Positions 41,640-50,168 of a stretch of DNA of 64,000 nt are shown piece by piece. Positions within the stretch are counted from its first letter, which is position 1. The number at the start of each line of letters is the position of its first letter. Below the pieces are notes generated by a model, which saw only the letters and a list, made by a program, of their open reading frames with translations, had not been told where the DNA came from and searched no databases. Source of the stretch: Variovorax brevis (lineage in GTDB: Bacteria > Pseudomonadota > Gammaproteobacteria > Burkholderiales > Burkholderiaceae_C); assembly GCF_030317105.1 (NCBI RefSeq), contig NZ_JASZYG010000012.1, positions 62,001 through 126,000 of the forward strand. Reading direction: 5' to 3'. The position numbers and the translations under genes are program-made.

Positions 41640-42824
41640 ATGGAACAAATTCTTAAAGGGATTCGCGTAGTCGAGCTTGGGCAGGTTCTGGCAGCTCCCT
41701 TTGCCGGGGCGATCTTTGCGGACTTGGGCGCTGAAGTCGTCAAGGTAGAGCGGCCCGACGGCGGCGACGATGCGCGCCACATGGGCGAGAACTTCCTTCA
41801 TGGCGACGCGCTTTGCTTTCACATTTTCAATCGCGGGAAGAAGTCAGTCGCCCTTGACCTGAAGAGCATCGAAGGGATAGAGGCGTTCAACACGCTGCTG
41901 GGGGATGCCGATATATTCATCCACAACATGCGCCCGGGTGTCATGAAGGGGTTTGGATTGGATGCTGTTTCTACGTGCGAGCGATTCCCACGACTCATCT
42001 ATTGCGAAGTATCGGCATTCGGCAACAAGGGGCCGATGACCATGCTTCCCGGCTATGAGCCGTTGTTGCAGGCGTTCAGCGGGTTGTCGAGCATCAACGG
42101 TGGCCCTGAAGACTCACCGACAAGGACGGGTGCGTCAATATGCGATCAGGGAAGCGGCATGTGGACCGTCATCGGCGCGCTGGCGATGCTGCAGCGGCGC
42201 CAGAAATCGGGAAAGGGCGGGGTGCTTAGCACCTCACTGCTGGAGACGGCTATGTCGTGGGCAGCGCAGAAGTCTGATGCTTTTGTGAACGAAGGTCGCC
42301 TGCCCGAGCGCCATCGTTCTGGTCATCCCGGATTTGTGCCCTATGAGGAGTTTGAGACTGCGGACGCGCCATTGTTGATTTGTTGTGGGAATGATCGCTT
42401 GTTCGGGAAGTTCGCTAATGAACTTGGGCGGTCGGATTGGGTTGGCGATCCTCGCTATTCCACCAACCGTTCTCGCCTGAGGAACAAAACGCCCTTGCTT
42501 TCTGAAATTGCTTCACTGCTGCGCGAGCGGCCCCGGGCTGAGTGGATCGACAGGCTCACCAAGGTGGGCGTGCCCTGTGCACAGGTAAACACCGTTGCGC
42601 AGGCTCTTGCGCATCCACAGGTTGAATCCCTTGGAATGATGCTGCCGATTCCGGGCGAAGATTTCAAACTGACTGGACTGCCGTTGACGGTAGACGGACA
42701 GCGGCCGGCGTTGCTTTCTGCTGCCCCGACGCTGGGTCAGCATAACGCCGACTATGTTTCAGCTCCCGCTGCAAACGGTCGCAAGCCTCGAGGTCGCAGA
42801 CTGGTGCAGAGCTCGCAGCCATAA
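41640..42824 (+). CDS. Class III (CaiB/BaiF, Frc-type) CoA-transferase 1
   Basis: 394 residues from ATG 41640; the frame is open upstream but homology starts here. 'GIRVVELGQVLAAPFAGAIF' and 'ADLGAEVVKVERPDGGDDAR' are the family's opening, 'NRGKKSVALDL' follows, and the catalytic aspartate falls at Asp169 ('GASICDQGSG'), the position known for formyl-CoA transferase. The enzyme moves CoA between an acyl-CoA and a carboxylate through a covalent aspartyl intermediate. In this cluster it likely activates the imported acid. A second, different member is encoded at 52545. Confidence 0.93.
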   Translation: MEQILKGIRVVELGQVLAAPFAGAIFADLGAEVVKVERPDGGDDARHMGENFLHGDALCFHIFNRGKKSVALDLKSIEGIEAFNTLLGDADIFIHNMRPGVMKGFGLDAVSTCERFPRLIYCEVSAFGNKGPMTMLPGYEPLLQAFSGLSSINGGPEDSPTRTGASICDQGSGMWTVIGALAMLQRRQKSGKGGVLSTSLLETAMSWAAQKSDAFVNEGRLPERHRSGHPGFVPYEEFETADAPLLICCGNDRLFGKFANELGRSDWVGDPRYSTNRSRLRNKTPLLSEIASLLRERPRAEWIDRLTKVGVPCAQVNTVAQALAHPQVESLGMMLPIPGEDFKLTGLPLTVDGQRPALLSAAPTLGQHNADYVSAPAANGRKPRGRRLVQSSQP

Positions 42825-42876
42825 GTGCAATCGGGAGCGCCGAATTACTGCAAGGCGGGATAGCAGGCTCGCGCGT

Positions 42877-43701
42877 CTAGCTGCGAACCTTGGTAGCTGC
42901 CGCTCGTCGCGCCGTCGGGCGACTCTTGCGAGGCGCCTGTTCCTCCGATGATAGGGGGATGTTGCTTGCATCAAGGTGCTGAGCCGGCCGTGCGTGGGTA
43001 GCACTCATGTGCTGCCGCATGCCGCGCTCAGCGAGATCAGGCTTGCCAGCTTCAATCGCGTCGTTGATGCGTGAGTGGATATGCAGAACCTGCTTGCGTA
43101 TTTCCGCCGTGTCATATTCCTCGGTGGTTGTCGCGATATGAACACCGTGAGAAATTGCAAAAAGCACGGCGGCAAGTAGCTCGTTGCCGCTCGCCTTGGC
43201 GACGGCATGGTGCCACTTCACGTTGATAGCCGCGAACTCTTGAAAATTGTCGACTGAGGCCTGAAGCTCGGCATGCAACGCTTTGAGATCGCGTATGTCA
43301 TCCTCATTACGGCGTTCCGCGGCCAGTCTTGCCAAAAACGGTTCCAAAGCCTCTCGCGTCTCCTGAAGAGAGCGCAGCGACAGCTTGCGCCCTTGCACAA
43401 ACCGGCTGATAGCTGTCGCCATCGACTCATTGCCGGGAAGTGTGACGACACTGCCGCCAAACCGGCCATGGCGTGTCTGAACCAAGCCTTCAACTGTCAG
43501 CGTTCGAAGAGCCTCGCGTACAGCGCCGCGACTCAGTCCCGTCTGGGTGACGAGATCTCTTTCGGAAGGCAGTCCATCACCCTCCGCGATGTCCCCTCGA
43601 AGAATGCTTTCACGCAAGTGATCAATGAGCACCTGCTGGGGCTTCGGCACGGAGATACGAGCTACGGTGACTTTGGGATTGCTGTTGCGCAGTTGCTGCA
43701 T
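42877..43701 (-). CDS. GntR-family (FadR/FCD subfamily) regulator, likely master regulator of the cluster
   Basis: 274 residues. Residues 20-90 are the GntR winged HTH ('LPSERDLVTQTGLSRGAVRE', 'ALRTLTVEGLVQTRHGRFGG'). Residues 110-240 are an all-helical FCD effector domain ('SLRSLQETREALEPFLARLA', 'INVKWHHAVAKASGNELLAA', with metal-type histidines in 'HSRINDAIEAG'). The tail is basic ('PRKSRPTARRAAATKVRS'). FadR-type proteins bind palindromes with TGGT...ACCA arms. Just such a site, TGGTTAACCA, recurs before the transcription units of this cluster, so this is the obvious candidate to bind it. A weak copy (43810-43819) precedes its own gene. Confidence 0.93.
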   Translation of the reverse strand: MQQLRNSNPKVTVARISVPKPQQVLIDHLRESILRGDIAEGDGLPSERDLVTQTGLSRGAVREALRTLTVEGLVQTRHGRFGGSVVTLPGNESMATAISRFVQGRKLSLRSLQETREALEPFLARLAAERRNEDDIRDLKALHAELQASVDNFQEFAAINVKWHHAVAKASGNELLAAVLFAISHGVHIATTTEEYDTAEIRKQVLHIHSRINDAIEAGKPDLAERGMRQHMSATHARPAQHLDASNIPLSSEEQAPRKSRPTARRAAATKVRS

Positions 43702-44506
43702 GGGATCTCTTGTCGATAGATGAATTAGCTCGCGGTGCTCAAGCGCGTCTTACAAGCTTTCAGAGCTGAAAGCTAGATTCTATGGAAGATTGAGCCAGTT
43801 TGGCGCGATTGGTTAGCCGAAAAAGCCAGCAGCAGCGCGTTAAGGGGTTTGGGTATGCCTCCGGCACCGTTCCTCGCGAAAGGATACCGCGGCGAGACGA
43901 AATCGCCCATGTATCAGTGCACAGAAATCGCTTGCACGCGCCGAAAACATCAACCAATGCCTACCGGCAAGTGTTGGCCCTCATTTCTGCATGGCAAATG
44001 GTTCCCCCAACCTCGGGTCGAGTAGATCCGCAACTTGCTCTTGATCAGTGGCTGGATGGTGCGTGGCGGACAGTGAGCCAATTCCAATCCGAAGGCCAAA
44101 ACTGCCTACGTCGCCTCCGCCTGATGTGATCCTCCAAGCTTGATCGTAGCCGTTCGACGCCAATGGAGCCCTGCTGCAAGCGAGCCCGAAATGCTCTAGC
44201 AGTCCGGCGGGGGCTTCCCGCATGGGGGTGTGGTCCTCATCGGTCATCCAATGTCCATCCAGCAGCAGCACGCGTTGGAGGCGATCTCTAACAGTGCGGC
44301 AAGAGGACTTGAAATTATCCGAAACCCGCAAAAACCCTAGCCCTTGTGCTCAATGGTTAACCTATGCTTATATGCGTTGGAGCCGCCGGCCACCAGAGGA
44401 GAGTTGCCTTAAAAGTGGCGTTCAAAAAGGGGTACTTTTGATAAATGGCCAGACCAATAAAGATGGACTGTATCTGTAGGCATTGCGTAACTTCGGAGAA
44501 CCTGAG
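43702..44506. promoter_or_regulatory. Divergent region between the GntR gene and the porin gene
   Basis: 805 bases. It holds a weak operator-like TGGTTAGCCG (43810-43819) and a good one (44354-44363). A leftward frame of 116 codons is open at 43981-44331 but has no start signal and no recognised family. Confidence 0.4.
44354..44363. promoter_or_regulatory. TGGTTAACCT, candidate GntR operator
   Basis: One base from the palindrome, in the context CAATGGTTAACCTATG, 143 bases before the porin start. The same CAATGGTTAACCTATG context recurs at 60572-60587. Confidence 0.6.
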
Positions 44507-45787
44507 ATGAGAAAAACAATGGTCGCGCTGGGCGCGCTGGCGGGAGCTGCCGCTGCTTCGGCCCAATCGAGCGTCACCCTCTTCGGTGTGTTGGACGCCG
44601 CGGTGAGCTACTACCAGACAAAAAGCAGCTTCTACTCGAACACGCCGCCGCCCGCATCCTTCATCATTCCTGGGGATGTGAAGCAGAGCAAGAGGGCCAT
44701 GTCGACCAGCAATCACACCGGCAGCCGGTTGGGCTTTCGTGGCACCGAGGATCTTGGCGGGGGACTAGCCGCCGGCTTTTGGCTGGAGGCAGGCATCAAC
44801 AACGACACGGGGGCGGGCACGGCCCTTGGTGGCGCTTTCGGCTTCAATCGGCGCTCGACGATGAGTCTCTCTGGTGGCTTCGGTGAGATCCGTCTTGGTC
44901 GTGATTTCGTTCCAACCTACTGGAGCGATGTTATTTTCGACCCATTTGCCAATGGCGGGGTTGGCAATACTCTCTTTGGCACGATCGGCGCCAACCTTGC
45001 GGTAGCTCGCGGACCAGGCTCGACGGTGAGTGCGAGCGACAACTACACTCGTTCCAGCAATAGCGTCGGCTACTTCCTGCCACCCAGCCTGGGCGGTTTC
45101 TACGGCCAGTTGATGTACGCCCTGCCAGAAAATACAAAGAGCAGCGGCGAGCCGCAAAGTCCTTCTCAAAAAGGTCGGTACTACGGCGGGCGCTTTGGCT
45201 ACGCAAGTGGCGCACTTGACGTGGCAGTCGCCTATGGCGAGAGCACTGCTGCCGATTCTCTGTTCGGTACTCCTTCTCTTAGCGACAAGATCACGACTGC
45301 AAATCTTGGTGCGTCCTACGACTTCGGAGTTGCCAAATTGTTTGTCGAAATCTCTCAACTCCAAGACAAGCGCAAGTCCACGAATCCGCTGAGCCCGGCG
45401 CCTCTTGCACAGCTCGAGATCAACGACAAGTACACAGGAGGACTGATCGGAGTGACAGTCCCAGTCGGTGCCGGGTTGATCCGGGCGTCCTACGCCAAAG
45501 TGAACTTCAATAACGGCCTTAATGTCGTCCCCGTGCCTTTTGGGCTGAACGACAACGACGCATCAACGGAAAAGCTGTCACTCGGATATGTTTACAACCT
45601 GTCCAAACGGACGTTGCTCTACGCCACTGCGGCCAAGGTGCAAATCAAGAATGGTCAAAACAGCCCTGCGATCATGGGTGCTACGACAGGTGGCGGGTTG
45701 ACTTACGTATCGAACGGAGCAGGTGTTAGAGGTTATGCGCCAGCCTCTTCGATTGGCTACGACTTCGGCATTAAGCACTCGTTCTAG
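44507..45787 (+). CDS. Gram-negative porin (OmpC-like, betaproteobacterial type)
   Basis: 426 residues from ATG 44507, with a GGAG about nine bases upstream. The signal peptide 'MRKTMVALGALAGAAAASAQ' leads into 'SSVTLFGVLDAAVSYYQTKS', the usual first strand. 'SRLGFRGTEDLGGGLAAGFW' and 'RRSTMSLSGGFGEIRLGRDF' mark the constriction side, and the final strand ends 'SIGYDFGIKHSF' with the terminal Phe needed for outer-membrane insertion. Trimeric porins of this type let small, often anionic, solutes in. Its operator-like site suggests it is the entry pore for the cluster's substrate. Confidence 0.95.
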   Translation: MRKTMVALGALAGAAAASAQSSVTLFGVLDAAVSYYQTKSSFYSNTPPPASFIIPGDVKQSKRAMSTSNHTGSRLGFRGTEDLGGGLAAGFWLEAGINNDTGAGTALGGAFGFNRRSTMSLSGGFGEIRLGRDFVPTYWSDVIFDPFANGGVGNTLFGTIGANLAVARGPGSTVSASDNYTRSSNSVGYFLPPSLGGFYGQLMYALPENTKSSGEPQSPSQKGRYYGGRFGYASGALDVAVAYGESTAADSLFGTPSLSDKITTANLGASYDFGVAKLFVEISQLQDKRKSTNPLSPAPLAQLEINDKYTGGLIGVTVPVGAGLIRASYAKVNFNNGLNVVPVPFGLNDNDASTEKLSLGYVYNLSKRTLLYATAAKVQIKNGQNSPAIMGATTGGGLTYVSNGAGVRGYAPASSIGYDFGIKHSF

Positions 45788-45892
45788 TCTAGTTCCCTGC
45801 CCCTTTTTGGCGGGATCCGGATTGCTCCCGCTGAACGGCCACGGATTTTGTGGCGGCCCCTCGGCTTGTGTCAGGCCGGCATGGCCTGCTGC

Positions 45893-46004
45893 TCAAGTTG
45901 ACGATAGGGGTTGGCCTCGAAATTCCGCGGGCGGGACATAGCCGATTGGCTTCAGCAACCGGTGGTGGTTGAACCAAGACACCCATTCGATCGTCGTCAG
46001 TTCC
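45893..46004 (-). pseudogene. IS3-family transposase OrfB, C-terminal piece
   Basis: Leftward, the sequence reads 'LTTIEWVSWFNHHRLLKPIG' and 'YVPPAEFRGQPLSST' to a stop: the typical last 35 residues of IS3-group OrfB. The likeness begins abruptly at about 46004, where a large hairpin starts. The N-terminal part of an OrfB in the same orientation lies at about 48600-48786, so these may be two ends of one broken element. Confidence 0.75.
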
Positions 46005-46048
46005 GGTCGCGGTAGGGGCGGGGAGTAATCCCCATCCCTACCGCGACC
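46005..46048. repeat. 44-base nested inverted repeat at an IS3 breakpoint
   Basis: GGTCGCGGTAGGG (46005-46017) pairs exactly with CCCTACCGCGACC (46036-46048). Inside, GGGGA (46020-46024) pairs with TCCCC (46029-46033) around GTAA. The result is an 18-bp stem with one 2x2 internal loop, without a T-run. It marks the left border of the foreign segment. Confidence 0.8.
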
Positions 46049-47040
46049 AATGATCGCGATCCATAGGAGCTTTGTCGCCGCGCTTGGGTTTGACGAAGGG
46101 ATCTTGGTGAGAACGAACAATTCGGCGCGTGCGCACTTGAGATAGCGATGGCGTTCGCACGCATCGGCTAGAGTCATTAAGGCCGGGTATGTGCCCGGCA
46201 GGCGCTTCAATTGATCCGCATCAACCTGCGCCTGGCACATTCGGAGTCGAAGTCGGCACTGACGCCATCTATGTCGGGGTAGACGGGGGCTTCTGGCAAC
46301 AGTCGGTAGTGCAGCGCATGGCGCCCTGTTGCCGCGTCAAAGCCCACGACATGTCAGACCTTGCCGTTTCGAGCACTGCGGGAAGTGATGACGCTCTACG
46401 CAACACGGGCAAGAAACAGCCTGACCCACCATTTATGCTCGACTTTTGAGTCCTCATAGAAGGCCCCTGCCCGCCCGCCGAAGGCGCCCCGGTTGAGCCA
46501 GAATTTTCGTGCTGCCTTCAATCATCTCGGCCAACAGCCCGTCCTGACCGGCCGTAGCGTGAATCCACCGACGGGCCGGACCACTCGTTCAGTGCGAAAC
46601 GACAAACGCCCCCGCAGTGAGGACAATCGCGCAAAAGAGCAGAGAGAGGTTTCGGCGCCAGACGCGCGCATACAGCTCTTTGCGAATTTGGCGCTCCAGT
46701 TCAATGGACCTCCGCGTGCTGGGAGGCCCCCAAAAGTCGTCGTCGGTTTCAAGTTGCATGGTGCCGATATGGTGAAAACTTCACATTCCATCGAAAATTA
46801 GGTGGCAGATGTAGGATGAACGCCGAAGGATGCAGTCTGCGCACACGGGAGCCAAGTAGCAAAGTGAAGCGGGCGTGCGCTAAGGCGGGTTACTCAAACA
46901 CGCACAAAGCGGGCCACAGCGACCCGCCAGCCACCGGAGATGACAGGTGCTTCACCTTCCAGCGCGCCAACGGTGGCTCTGGTGCGAACTTCCGCGCAGC
47001 CGAACGCCCTCCTGCGTGCATTGCGTCGATCAGCTGACAC
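46049..47040. other. Segment without recognised gene
   Basis: 992 bases inside the interrupted IS3 region. Several short frames are open on both strands; none has a family or ribosome site that I can support. Confidence 0.3.
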
Positions 47041-47358
47041 TTATTGAAGCCTGACGTTTTCCAGTGATTTCAAGCCCTCCTTGATGCCCGCGCGCTCGCA
47101 GACGCCCTCCAACTCGGCCATGACGTCGTCCACTCGCCTTAAAAACTCCTTTCGGTCGTTGACCGGCTGCTCCGTGATGAGAACGTACGACAGCTGTGCC
47201 AATCGCAGTTCGCCGGCCAAGCGTGCCCAGTGCCGGACCTCGCAATAGCAGAGCAGGGCCAGTCTTCCAAGGTCGGCATTCCTGCGTGCGTACACCATGT
47301 CGCCGATGAGATCTTCCAGTCCGCGGCGCATACTCTCCGGCAAGTTCAGTAAGTTCAT
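47041..47358 (-). CDS. Small hypothetical protein
   Basis: 105 residues from ATG 47358; an upstream ATG at 47373 adds five. 'MNLLNLPESMRRGLEDLIGD', 'MVYARRNADLGRLALLCYCE', 'VRHWARLAGELRLAQLSYVL' and 'DDVMAELEGVCERAG' give a compact helical protein of balanced composition. It resembles uncharacterised single-domain proteins of Burkholderiales. It is divergent from the transglutaminase-like gene (130 bases apart). Function unknown. Confidence 0.6.
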   Translation of the reverse strand: MNLLNLPESMRRGLEDLIGDMVYARRNADLGRLALLCYCEVRHWARLAGELRLAQLSYVLITEQPVNDRKEFLRRVDDVMAELEGVCERAGIKEGLKSLENVRLQ

Positions 47359-47487
47359 CGTGCGGCGCCGCACATTTCATGCCGCGGCGGCGCTGTTAGA
47401 GGTAGCGCTCTAAAGCGCACGCGCAGACGATCGCTAGGCAAGAGCCGCGCTCGCTGCTCATTGTCACGCTCGCGGTGATTTGTTCGA

Positions 47488-48288
47488 ATGGTTCGAATGC
47501 GACTTCATGCCGAATGCAAGATGACTCTCACGGCCAGCGAGGACTGTCCGGTTGTTGCGAGGATGCGTCCGCGAAGCGGCCAAGCGCAGTGGATGGTGAG
47601 CGAGGTGTACCAAGTGCGCCCATGGGTGCCGACAACCGAGTACGTCGATTCGTATGGCAACCTTTGTCAGCGGCTCATGATTCCCAAGGGGGAGATGCGC
47701 ATCGAGGTCAGCACGATCATGGAGACCGAGGAGGTCATCGCCGTCGCGCCGGATGCAGGCATCACGCCCATTCCTGAGCTGCCTTCCGACGTGCTCGTTT
47801 ACCTACTTCAGAGCCGATACTGCCCGTCCGACAAGATGGCGTACCGTGCTCGCGAGATCACGCGCGATGTTGCGCCCGGGTACCCACAGGTGGAGGCTAT
47901 CCGCGCTTGGATCCGCGATAACGTTGAATACAGATACGGCGTCAGTGACGGGAGCACCGACGCGCTCGATACGCTCGCCGTGGGCTCAGGCGTCTGTCGG
48001 GACTTCGCACATATTGGCGCGGCGCTCTGCCGCGCGTTGCACATCCCCGCCAGAATGGTCGTGGGCTACCTGTATGAACTCGACCCTATGGACATGCATG
48101 CGTGGTTCGAGGCTTGGTTGGGTGGCCGGTGGTACACCTTTGACGCAACCCAGATGAAACGACGCGGGGGTCGACTCGTCGTCGCGTACGGACGGGACGC
48201 CGCCGACGTCGCCTTTCTTTCAAACTATGGCCCCCTCGAGGTCCGCGACATCAAAGTCACAGTGGATTGCCTGGCCCGGGAAACTTGA
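47488..48288 (+). CDS. Transglutaminase-like cysteine protease-fold protein
   Basis: 266 residues from ATG 47488. An N-terminal beta domain ('MRLHAECKMTLTASEDCPVV', 'YVDSYGNLCQRLMIPKGEMR') is followed by the transglutaminase core. Cys170 lies in 'VGSGVCRDFAHIGAALCRAL', His204 in 'DMHAWFEAWLGGRWYTFDAT' and Asp219 in the same stretch, a complete catalytic triad. No signal peptide is present, so it should be cytosolic. Such bacterial proteins hydrolyse or cross-link amide bonds; the substrate is unknown. It lies inside the segment that interrupts the IS3 element. Confidence 0.9.
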   Translation: MVRMRLHAECKMTLTASEDCPVVARMRPRSGQAQWMVSEVYQVRPWVPTTEYVDSYGNLCQRLMIPKGEMRIEVSTIMETEEVIAVAPDAGITPIPELPSDVLVYLLQSRYCPSDKMAYRAREITRDVAPGYPQVEAIRAWIRDNVEYRYGVSDGSTDALDTLAVGSGVCRDFAHIGAALCRALHIPARMVVGYLYELDPMDMHAWFEAWLGGRWYTFDATQMKRRGGRLVVAYGRDAADVAFLSNYGPLEVRDIKVTVDCLARET

Positions 48289-48318
48289 GCCCACGCGGGC
48301 TGGCTTGCGCCGAAGCGC

Positions 48319-48590
48319 CTAGTGATCCACGTTGACGACGTCCTTCAATGCTTTGCCTGCTGAGAATTTCGGCGCCTTGCTCGCCTTGATCGTCACCTGC
48401 TCTCGGTGGACAGATTGCGGCCGGCGCGCTCGGCACGGCTCGCCACGTTGAAATTGCCGAAACCGATGAGTTGCGCGGTTTCCCCACGTGCCAGTGCCCG
48501 CGTCAAATTTTCAAGTACTGAATCGAGTACTCGGCCAGCATCGACCTTGCTGAGTTCGGCGTCCGCAGCGGACTTCCTCGTTATGAATGG
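48319..48590 (-). pseudogene. HU-family histone-like protein gene, frameshifted
   Basis: Leftward: 'RKSAADAELSKVDAGRVLDS' and 'QLIGFGNFNVASRAERAGRN', then after a one-base loss 'EQVTIKASKAPKFSAGKALK' and 'DVVNVDH', stop at 48319-48321. Together these make a nearly full HU/IHF DNA-bending protein. The start is missing, as the frame runs straight out of IS3 OrfB sequence. Both defects make it inactive. Confidence 0.8.
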
Positions 48591-48599
48591 CACGGCGGG

Positions 48600-49135
48600 A
48601 GGAGGCAGGTCATGCCAGACGCGTTCGATGTGCGGCACCAGGGCTGCATCGCGCTGAGCACGTGCGTAGCACCACGCCGGGTTGCGCTGCCGTGCAGCGT
48701 GGCGCCAATAGGCCGATGGGGCGCCCTGCAAAACCTTGCAGATCGGCTTGACCCCGTGCGCCTAGGGTCTGATCGATGAACTCCATCAAGACTTCAGACG
48801 GCGGTCGAGCTCCGCCTGGGCAAAAAACGCGCTGGCGAGCTTCAAGATCTCGTTGGCCTTGCGCAGTTCGCGCACTTCGCGTTCCGACTCCTTAACTCGC
48901 TGGGCCTCGGCCGTAGTCGTACCTTCGCGTTGGCCGCTATCACGCTCATGCAGGCGAACGCTAGTTCAGTAGGGTTTGCGGCGTGCTGCCGATCTTGGCA
49001 GCAATCGACACGACCGCTGCCCATTGCGCGATTCGTACTCGCCTCGGTGCTCCGACGCCATGCGCACTGCACGCTCCCGAACCTCGGGTGAAAACTTCAC
49101 TGACTTCCTCGTGCTCCGTCCTCTCAAGATTGGAG
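48600..49135 (-). pseudogene. IS3-family element remnant: OrfA and start of OrfB, frameshifted
   Basis: Leftward from about 49135: 'STRKSVKFSPEVRERAVRMA' and 'SEHRGEYES' (OrfA HTH), a shift, 'QWAAVVSIAAKIGSTPQTLL', another shift, then the leucine-zipper part 'REVRELRKANEILKLASAFF' and 'AQAELDRRLKS' ending in TGA. OrfB starts in the overlapping ATG (48784-48786, 'MEFIDQTLGA'). After a further shift it continues 'APSAYWRHAARQRNPAWCYA' to 'HIERVWHD', where HU sequence takes over. The outer end reads TGAACCGCCCCCG, an IS3-like tip that starts at the stop codon of the Bug gene (49158-49160). Confidence 0.8.
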
Positions 49136-49157
49136 CCTCCTCAAAATCGGGGGCGGT

Positions 49158-50129
49158 TCACTCCGGCTTGATACCTGCCTCGCTGATCCGTCTTTTCCAA
49201 AGCAAGCTTTGTTCGACCATGAAATGTTCAAACTGCTTGGTCGTGGTCGGCTCGACGATTGAACCGGAGCGTTGTTCGAGTCGCCTGATCACTTCCGGTG
49301 TCTCGAGCGCGGATCGCAACTCGACGTTGAGCCTTTGAAGAATAGGTGCAGGCGTGCCGGCAGGCGCCATCAGTCCAAGCCAAGCAAACAGCGCAAACTG
49401 CTCAAGCCCACGAGACTCGGACAATGCTGGAACGGTGGGCAACTGGCTGAATCGCTTTGTACTCGTAACCGCAAGAGCTCGAATCTTTCCTGACTCGATA
49501 AGCGCCTGCGATGCGGCCACATCCACAAAGGTGAAGTCCACTTGCCCCCCGATGAGATCCGTGAACACCTGGGGCGTCGTCTTGTAGGGAACTGCGAGCG
49601 AGGTGATTGCAGCCATGTTGACCAACATGGCTGCCGAAACCTGGCCACCTGTGTTGCCGTAGCCGTAGCTGAGCTTTCCAGGACTTCTTCTTGCGTGCTC
49701 CAGCAACTCTTCCACCGTCTTGAATGGTGAGTCCTGACGCAAAAGGAGCGCGAGTGGATTGATGGTCATCCGCCCGATGGGCGAAAAGCTTTTTACAGGG
49801 TCGTACCGAAGCGTTTTATAAAGGTATGGATTGCCTGAGTGCGTCGAGTTTGTCGCGACCAAGAGGGTATAGCCGTCTGGCTGAGCACGCGCCACGGCCT
49901 CAGTGCCGATCTGCCCGCTTGCTCCGGCTTTGTTGTCAATAACGATCGTGGCCTTCATGCTTTTGGCCATGGCCTCCGCAATTACGCGGGCGATCACGTC
50001 AGTGCCAGTTCCCGCCCCAAACGGTACGACAAGGGTGATGGGTCGTGACGGGTAGTCGCCCTGTGCGGACGCTGTACCCGCAAGAATGGCCAATGCGAGC
50101 ACGAGCGCCCGCCTTGTAAAGCTAGTCAT
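49158..50129 (-). CDS. Bug-family solute-binding protein 2
   Basis: 323 residues. A Sec signal ('MTSFTRRALVLALAILAGTA', 'SAQG') precedes the mature Bug fold: 'ITLVVPFGAGTGTDVIARVI', 'DNKAGASGQIGTEAVARAQP', 'GKLSYGYGNTGGQVSAAMLV' and 'VPALSESRGLEQFALFAWLG'. It belongs to a different branch from the proteins at 40026 and 59232. It is the last gene of the leftward operon that starts at 54916, and its stop codon coincides with the tip of the IS3 remnant. Probably binds the carboxylate broken down by that operon; no TctAB is present. Confidence 0.94.
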   Translation of the reverse strand: MTSFTRRALVLALAILAGTASAQGDYPSRPITLVVPFGAGTGTDVIARVIAEAMAKSMKATIVIDNKAGASGQIGTEAVARAQPDGYTLLVATNSTHSGNPYLYKTLRYDPVKSFSPIGRMTINPLALLLRQDSPFKTVEELLEHARRSPGKLSYGYGNTGGQVSAAMLVNMAAITSLAVPYKTTPQVFTDLIGGQVDFTFVDVAASQALIESGKIRALAVTSTKRFSQLPTVPALSESRGLEQFALFAWLGLMAPAGTPAPILQRLNVELRSALETPEVIRRLEQRSGSIVEPTTTKQFEHFMVEQSLLWKRRISEAGIKPE

Positions 50130-50168
50130 AGACCCTTGTTCGCTCGATGGAGTTCTGGTGGGCCCGCT

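Noticed and set aside
43810..43819. TGGTTAGCCG as an operator upstream of the GntR gene
   Set aside because: Two mismatches to the palindrome and no supporting second site; too weak to list as a feature.
43981..44331. Leftward frame of 116 codons between the GntR gene and the porin gene
   Set aside because: No recognised family, no ribosome site, and the start is not well placed; kept only as a note in the gap entry.
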